Shown here in pieces: positions 8,066-11,432 of a stretch of 11,432 bases of DNA (within the stretch, counting starts at the first letter, position 1; every line of letters begins with the position of its first letter). The position numbers and the translations under genes were made by a program. The stretch is from CAIZGX01 sp044371535 (lineage in GTDB: Bacteria; Bacteroidota; Bacteroidia; Flavobacteriales_D; Sanyastnellaceae). Location: NCBI GenBank assembly GCA_044371535.1, contig JBILTL010000065.1:1-11432 (forward strand), in the 5' to 3' direction. The notes under the pieces are model-generated. The model had not been told where the DNA came from, ran no database searches, and worked only from the letters and a program-made list of their open reading frames with translations.

Positions 8066-8425
8066 TTATTTCTTTTGAAGAAAAGCTTTCGCTGCTGCTA
8101 CAACTTTCGGTGCGTTTCCAATAAAGATTTGATCGTTGAAGATTAAAACTGGACGCTTCAGGAAAGTGTATTCTTTCAAGATGTATTTTTTGTATTCTTT
8201 TTCGGAAAGAGTCTTTTCATTCAAACCGAGTTCACGGTATTTCAAAGCGCGACGGCTGAAAAGCGCTTCGTAGCTTCCAGCTAAGGCGTGCATTTCAGTG
8301 AGCTGTTCTTCCGTAATGGATGCTGTTTTAATGTCTTGAAGCTCGGTTCCTTTAGGAAGCGGACTTAATTCATTAATGATATTCTGACAAGTGCCACAGT
8401 TGGCAAGGTGGTATATTTTTTTCAT
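8066..8425 (-). CDS. ArsC/Spx-family thioredoxin-fold protein (arsenate reductase-like)
   Basis: This is a 119-residue cytoplasmic protein of the ArsC/Spx/YffB group. The N-terminus KKIYHLANCGTCQN aligns with the E. coli ArsC active-site loop (IYHNPACGTSRN), placing C10 at the catalytic cysteine. C13 adds a CxxC pair as in Spx-like members. R58/R59 and KYRELGL (62-68), then FLKRPVLIF (88-96, R91-P92), are the other conserved blocks. The third arginine of true R773-type ArsC (Arg107, in LCRPSE) is absent: the matching place reads IGNAPKV. A redox or YffB-like role is therefore as likely as arsenate reduction. The ATG at 8425 is preferred because family members begin just before the first beta strand; the frame extends only 6 residues further. 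No ars regulator or pump is nearby. The gene has its own candidate promoter and is followed after 9 nt by the EamA gene. Confidence 0.85.
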   Translation of the reverse strand: MKKIYHLANCGTCQNIINELSPLPKGTELQDIKTASITEEQLTEMHALAGSYEALFSRRALKYRELGLNEKTLSEKEYKKYILKEYTFLKRPVLIFNDQIFIGNAPKVVAAAKAFLQKK

Positions 8426-8459
8426 GTTGAAGGAGAAAAGCAAGTTGTGATTTATGCGG

Positions 8460-8488
8460 CGAAATTACACCGCTTAAGTGTGTAACAA
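8460..8488 (-). promoter_or_regulatory. Candidate promoter with internal operator-like dyad, upstream of the ArsC-like gene
   Basis: On the - strand, TTG (8488-8486), an 18-nt spacer and TAATTTCG (8467-8460) fit the Bacteroidota promoter pattern; the -7 element ends 34 nt before the ATG. The spacer holds a perfect inverted repeat, TTACAC-N9-GTGTAA (8465-8485), with a CTTAAG palindrome in its loop. A repressor bound there would block the promoter, but no regulator gene is seen nearby. Confidence 0.45.
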
Positions 8489-8489
8489 A

Positions 8490-9050
8490 TTACATTTTCG
8501 AAATAAAGTTTTCAATAGCTTTTGGGAAGTGCACTATCTCGAGCGCGCGCACTTTGGCTTCTATTTCTGAAGCAGAGCAATCTTCAACATTCGCTTTGGC
8601 TTGGAAGAGAATTTCGCCTTTGTCGAATTCTTCGTTCACTAAGTGAACGGTTATTCCGCTTTCTTTTTCTTTTGCTTCATACACTGCTTCGTGCACGAAA
8701 TGACCGTACATACCCTTGCCTCCGAATTTGGGAAGAAGGGCAGGGTGAATGTTGATGATTCTATTTTCGAATGCCTGAACAAGATTAGAAGGAACTAGCC
8801 ACAGAAAGCCAGCAAGAATAACCAAATCGATTTTTCTATGTTGAAGTTCTTGAACGAATTGGTCCGATGTTTTGAAATTCTCTTTGGTAAGAAGCATCGA
8901 ATCGATGTTATTGTCTTGAGCAATTTTGAAAACTCCCGCTTGTGCGTTGTTGCAAGCAATAATTGAAATTTGAACGGAAGTGTTTTTGAAATGTTGAATG
9001 ATGTTCGCGGCGTTGCTACCTGCACCTGACGCTAAAATGGCAATGTTCAT
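8490..9050 (-). CDS. purN: Phosphoribosylglycinamide formyltransferase (GAR transformylase)
   Basis: PurN transfers a formyl group from 10-formyl-tetrahydrofolate to glycinamide ribonucleotide, the third step of purine synthesis, in the cytoplasm. The protein is 186 residues, the normal length. It opens with MNIAILASGAGSNAANI (nucleotide-binding loop). LAGFLWLVP (79-87) and NIHPALLPKFGGKGMYG (100-116) follow, the latter with catalytic N100 and H102. SGITVHLVNEEFDKGEILFQ (131-150) supplies D143, the third catalytic residue of the family. All key residues are present, so it should be active. The ATG at 9050 is chosen because the canonical N-terminus begins exactly there, though the frame stays open to 9257. 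It lies 52 nt downstream of a truncated FIST gene and may depend on that gene's promoter. No other pur gene is in the window. Confidence 0.96.
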   Translation of the reverse strand: MNIAILASGAGSNAANIIQHFKNTSVQISIIACNNAQAGVFKIAQDNNIDSMLLTKENFKTSDQFVQELQHRKIDLVILAGFLWLVPSNLVQAFENRIINIHPALLPKFGGKGMYGHFVHEAVYEAKEKESGITVHLVNEEFDKGEILFQAKANVEDCSASEIEAKVRALEIVHFPKAIENFISKM

Positions 9051-9102
9051 GAATTCGAATTCGAAAGAGTGAGTTGTTTTAATTCTTTTTGAACGAGATA
9101 AG

Positions 9103-9438
9103 TCAATCGAGGCTGCATGTTCTAATTTGCTGGCCAATTTGCACAGCGTCTTGACCTGCGATATTCTCTTTTTTGGAAATGCGGATGGGTGTTTTCTCAA
9201 AATGAATGGCCGTAGCAGATGCCGAGTTTTCGAACATCTCATTTCCTTGTATTTCACCTGAAGTGCTTATAAGAACGATATCAGCCTTTGGATAAGCCGT
9301 GTGAAGTTTCTCGTAATAATTACAATTGGGAATAATATCAATTCCTGCAAAGACTAGAACCAATTGAGCATCGCTAAGCTGAATGTTATTTATATTCCAG
9401 TCCTGCGTGACTGTCCATTGTATTTGCTCTGTTTTCAT
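9103..9438 (-). CDS. Truncated FIST-domain protein (N-terminal fragment)
   Basis: This 111-residue ORF matches the start of FIST-domain proteins, predicted small-ligand sensory proteins. The opening EQIQWTVTQDW, then LSDAQLVLVFAG (21-32) and AYPKADIVLISTSGEIQG (48-65), followed by SATAIHFEKTPIRI (74-87), are the usual FIST_N order. It then stops with a TGA at 9103-9105 after IGQQIRTCSLD. From family knowledge, complete FIST proteins are roughly 350-400 residues (FIST_N plus FIST_C), so two thirds is missing. The missing part is not present in another frame, because purN starts 52 nt later. That suggests an old deletion rather than a sequencing frameshift. The ORF keeps its start and a candidate promoter, so it may still be expressed, as a domain fragment or merely as a leader for purN. 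Whether it is functional or a pseudogene is open. Confidence 0.68.
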   Translation of the reverse strand: MKTEQIQWTVTQDWNINNIQLSDAQLVLVFAGIDIIPNCNYYEKLHTAYPKADIVLISTSGEIQGNEMFENSASATAIHFEKTPIRISKKENIAGQDAVQIGQQIRTCSLD

Positions 9439-9460
9439 AGTTCTACGCCTAAAAGGTGTT

Positions 9461-9468
9461 CGAATATA
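9461..9468 (-). promoter_or_regulatory. Candidate -7 element upstream of the FIST fragment (may also serve purN)
   Basis: On the - strand, TATATTCG (9468-9461) fits TAnnTTYG and ends 22 nt before the ATG at 9438. No good TTG is at the right distance; the nearest is CTG 18 nt upstream, so the -33 half is weak. If real, it is also the only clear promoter candidate seen upstream of purN. Confidence 0.35.
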
Positions 9469-9531
9469 CGAATTAATGAGCAGGTGCAGAATTGACTTCG
9501 GTCATGGGCCGAACTGACAAGTGATTTCTGC

Positions 9532-9539
9532 TATCTTTA
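9532..9539 (+). promoter_or_regulatory. Candidate -7 element upstream of gldA
   Basis: TATCTTTA (9532-9539) lies 35 nt before the gldA ATG and resembles the -7 element TAnnTTTG. No convincing TTG is found 17-23 nt upstream, so only the -7 half is supported. A short inverted repeat, TTCGG-N7-CCGAA (9497-9513), lies just upstream. Confidence 0.3.
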
Positions 9540-9574
9540 CACTCGAATTTTAGAAAACAATAGCCTCGTTATTT

Positions 9575-10279
9575 ATGTCAATTTCAGTAAGTCAGGTAGT
9601 CAAAATGTTTGGTTCGCAAACGGCCTTAAATGGCGTTTCATTCGAAGCAAAGAAAGGAGAGGTTATTGGCTTCTTAGGTCCGAACGGTGCAGGTAAGAGC
9701 ACAATGATGAAGATTATCACGGGCTATATTCCGTCTATGTCTGGAAAGGTTTCTGTGTGTGGTTTTGATGTGAATGAAAAGCCTTTAGAAGTGAAGAGAC
9801 GCGTTGGTTATCTGCCAGAGCACAATCCCTTGTACACAGACATGTACGTGCGTGAGTATTTGACTTTTGCGGGAAGTCTTCATGGAGTAAAGAATTTGAA
9901 GAGTAGAGTGGAAGAGGTTATTACATTGGTAGGTCTAACGCCTGAAGCGCACAAACCCATTCAACAATTATCGAAAGGATATCGTCAGCGTGTTGGGTTG
10001 GCCCAAGCTATCATTCACGATCCAGAAGTGCTCATTCTCGATGAGCCAACGAGCGGTTTAGATCCGAATCAGATTGCAGACATTCGCGAGATTATTATTC
10101 AAATGGGGAAGGAAAAAACTGTTTTGCTCTCCACGCACATCATGCAAGAAGTGGAAGCGATGTGTTCGCGAGTGGTTATTATTAGTAAAGGAAACGTTGT
10201 AGCGAATGCGCCTGTTAATGAGTTAACGGCTTCAGATCAGAAATTAGAACAAGTATTTAAAGAGTTGACAACGAAATGA
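9575..10279 (+). CDS. gldA: ABC transporter ATP-binding protein, GldA-like (gliding motility family), short form
   Basis: This 234-residue cytoplasmic ATPase has a complete set of ABC motifs: Walker A GPNGAGKST (35-43), the GYLPEHNPLY block (78-87) in place of a classical Q-loop, signature LSKGYRQRVGLAQA (132-145), Walker B LILDEPTSGLDP (153-164) and H-loop LSTHIMQEVEAMCSR (185-199). YLPEHNPLYTDMYVREYL with LTPEAHKPIQQLSKGYRQR strongly resembles GldA, the ATPase of the GldAFG transporter needed for gliding in Flavobacterium johnsoniae. Known GldA proteins are about 300 residues; here about 60 to 70 residues are missing after ELTASD, although the usual tail (LEQVFKELT) is kept. The permease subunits GldF and GldG are not in the window, as is also the case at the F. 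johnsoniae gldA locus. It heads an operon with DUF4834 and YfhO genes (4-nt overlap). ABC ATPase is certain; GldA is likely. Confidence 0.82.
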   Translation: MSISVSQVVKMFGSQTALNGVSFEAKKGEVIGFLGPNGAGKSTMMKIITGYIPSMSGKVSVCGFDVNEKPLEVKRRVGYLPEHNPLYTDMYVREYLTFAGSLHGVKNLKSRVEEVITLVGLTPEAHKPIQQLSKGYRQRVGLAQAIIHDPEVLILDEPTSGLDPNQIADIREIIIQMGKEKTVLLSTHIMQEVEAMCSRVVIISKGNVVANAPVNELTASDQKLEQVFKELTTK

Positions 10280-10515
10280 TGGTTGCGAGTTTAGGTGGAG
10301 TTTTAAAAACCATTCTCTGGATTTTTATTATTTCCGGAATAATTCGATTTGTGGTTCGGTTAACCGCGAATTATGCCGTGAATAAAGTGAATGAAGAGGT
10401 GAACAAGAATAAAAGAAGAGAGAGCGAAACTCAATTTGGAAAAAAGCAGACAACTGGACACAAAACGCCAGACAGCGAATACGTAGATTTTGTAGAAATA
10501 AAAGATCAAGAATAA
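10276..10515 (+). CDS. DUF4834-like small membrane protein
   Basis: This 79-residue protein has one hydrophobic segment near the N-terminus (about 8-28, GVLKTILWIFIISGIIRFVVR), then a basic, polar region rich in Lys and Asn. It ends in an acidic tail with SEYVDFVEIKDQE (67-79). A single N-terminal helix plus a C-terminal (E/D)YVDFEE-like motif is the pattern of DUF4834, a small Bacteroidota family of unknown function. The helix would anchor it in the inner membrane; the following basic residues suggest that the tail is cytoplasmic. The start is ATG at 10276 or the directly following ATG at 10279, overlapping the gldA stop. The YfhO gene begins 1 nt after its TAA. Function unknown. Confidence 0.75.
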   Translation: MMVASLGGVLKTILWIFIISGIIRFVVRLTANYAVNKVNEEVNKNKRRESETQFGKKQTTGHKTPDSEYVDFVEIKDQE

Positions 10516-10516
10516 C

Positions 10517-11432
10517 ATGAATAAGTTTTTGAAATTGTCTTGGCCACACGCAGTGGCAATCCTCTCACTCGTGATTTTAGCGAGTGTTTATTTTTCACCG
10601 CTTTGGCAAGGTTACGATTTGAATCAACCCGATATTGTTCAGTGGAGAGGTATGTCGCAAGAGCTTTCGAACTACCGCGAATTGCACAACGAAGAAGCCC
10701 TGTGGTCAAACTCCATGTTCGGAGGAATGCCGGCATATCAAGTTTCAACCGAACACAGCGCGAACTTACTCCGTCCAATTTTACTAACCCTTCGCCTAGG
10801 TTTACCTGGAGCAATTGGAACCTTGTTCTTGTGCTTCTTGGGTTATTACATTCTTGGTTTGTGCCTTCGCCTGGGCCCATGGTACAGCCTGGTTGGTGCA
10901 GTCGCATTCGGATTTGCAACCATTAACATTTTATACCTCGGCGCCGGACACACTGGTAAGGTAACATCAATTGCATTCTTAGCTCCGGCACTCGGCGGAT
11001 TCATTCTGGCTTTCAGGGGAAGGGCCTATTTGGGTGGAGCAATCTTTATGCTTTTCTTGGGATTAAACATTGCTGCGAATCACCTTCAAATGACCTACTA
11101 TTTGGCGTTCTTGCTTATTGCTGTTGCTCTAGGAGAATCAATTCGTTTGGTCTTAGCAAAACAATTCAAAGCGTTGGGTATGTCATTGGCCGTGTTGGCG
11201 GTTGCCAGCGTTGTTGCGGTACTTCCAAGTGCGAGTAACTTAATGACTACCTACGAGTATAGTAAATACACTACGCGGGGAAGTTCAGACCTTACCCTTA
11301 AACCGAAAGAAAGTTCTAACATTGAACAAGAAGGTCTGAGTGGTTCTTACATTCTCGATTACAACTTCGCTTCTGGTGAACAATGGTCGTTGTTAATCCC
11401 GAATGCAAAAGGTGGCGCTTCTGCTGCAATTG
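10517..11432 (+). CDS. YfhO-family multi-spanning membrane protein (3' end beyond window)
   Basis: The frame is open from ATG at 10517 to the window edge (305 codons plus one base) with no stop, so the C-terminal part is missing; family members in Bacteroidota are roughly 800 residues. Visible are a first membrane helix (about 11-27), a loop of about 60 residues with SPLWQGYDL, QPDIVQWRGM and ALWSNSMFGGMPAYQV (61-76), then several membrane helices between about 85 and 240. The loop with W-x-N-x-MFGGMPAYQ is the strongest family mark and resembles the first loop of GT-C-type membrane glycosyltransferases. In Bacillus and Listeria, YfhO is needed for lipoteichoic-acid glycosylation; Bacteroidota lack that polymer, so the role here is unknown. 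It is the third gene of the gldA operon, with 1 nt between it and the DUF4834 gene. Confidence 0.88.
   Translation, partial: MNKFLKLSWPHAVAILSLVILASVYFSPLWQGYDLNQPDIVQWRGMSQELSNYRELHNEEALWSNSMFGGMPAYQVSTEHSANLLRPILLTLRLGLPGAIGTLFLCFLGYYILGLCLRLGPWYSLVGAVAFGFATINILYLGAGHTGKVTSIAFLAPALGGFILAFRGRAYLGGAIFMLFLGLNIAANHLQMTYYLAFLLIAVALGESIRLVLAKQFKALGMSLAVLAVASVVAVLPSASNLMTTYEYSKYTTRGSSDLTLKPKESSNIEQEGLSGSYILDYNFASGEQWSLLIPNAKGGASAAI

Noticed and set aside
8426..8443. Six-residue N-terminal extension of the ArsC-like protein
   Set aside because: Family members start directly before the first beta strand, and the ATG at 8425 fits this. The upstream start would only add MLFSFN.
9051..9065. Overlapping palindromes GAATTCGAATTC and TTCGAATTCGAA just before purN
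   Set aside because: CGAATT strings are frequent in this window, both coding and non-coding, so a two-copy tandem is weak evidence for a binding site.
9051..9257. Upstream extension of the purN frame to 9257
   Set aside because: The conserved PurN N-terminus begins at the ATG at 9050; the extension overlaps the FIST fragment in another frame and has no PurN-like content.
9493..9513. Small hairpins between the FIST and gldA genes (TGAC-TTCG-GTCA and TTCGG-N7-CCGAA)
   Set aside because: The stems are only 4 and 5 bp and mutually exclusive; there is no T-run, and no support for an RNA gene or operator beyond the mention under gldA.
10506..10926. Long open frames on both strands over the start of the YfhO gene
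   Set aside because: They lack any recognisable family features and overlap a frame with clear YfhO motifs and membrane helices.

Overview
The window looks like a chromosomal segment of a Bacteroidota bacterium, most likely from the Flavobacteriales. Four things point there: a GldA-type ABC ATPase of the gliding-motility family; a TonB-dependent receptor with an N-terminal carboxypeptidase-regulatory-like domain; a DUF4834 plus YfhO pair; and AT-leaning intergenic regions with TAnnTTYG-like -7 elements instead of E. coli-type promoters and Shine-Dalgarno sites. No rRNA, tRNA, CRISPR, IS element or phage gene was seen. Gene density is very high: the longest non-coding stretches are 4671-4835 and 9439-9574, so no gap exceeds 300 bases.

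Region 1 (1-3928, + strand) is the 3' end of a surface-polysaccharide operon: a Gfo/Idh/MocA sugar-nucleotide dehydrogenase (5' end outside the window), a Wzx-like flippase, a GT4 glycosyltransferase and a FemAB/GNAT-fold acyl or aminoacyl transferase. The genes are separated by 8 nt or overlap by 4 and 17 nt, so they are probably translationally coupled. The operon ends at a strong bidirectional hairpin (3905-3928) shared with the convergent neighbour.

Region 2 (3948-7154) holds a secreted TPR-like protein (- strand) and a TonB-dependent outer-membrane receptor (+ strand), divergently transcribed from a 165-bp region with a candidate promoter for each. The receptor gene converges on the next operon with no spacer: one CTAG supplies both stop codons.

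Region 3 (7151-9438, - strand) reads, in transcription order: a truncated FIST-domain protein, purN (purine synthesis), an ArsC/Spx-family thioredoxin-fold protein, and an EamA/DMT permease with a GTG start. A candidate promoter with an operator-like dyad lies between purN and the ArsC-like gene.

Region 4 (9575-11432, + strand) is gldA, a small DUF4834 membrane protein and the first 305 codons of a YfhO-family multi-spanning membrane protein that runs off the window. They are packed with a 4-nt overlap and a 1-nt gap.

No clearly new multi-gene system was found. The most interesting points are the FIST remnant in front of purN, the short GldA in an operon with YfhO, the dyad in the ArsC-like promoter, and the end-to-end packing of convergent genes. 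All family calls are from motif recognition by eye, without database searches.
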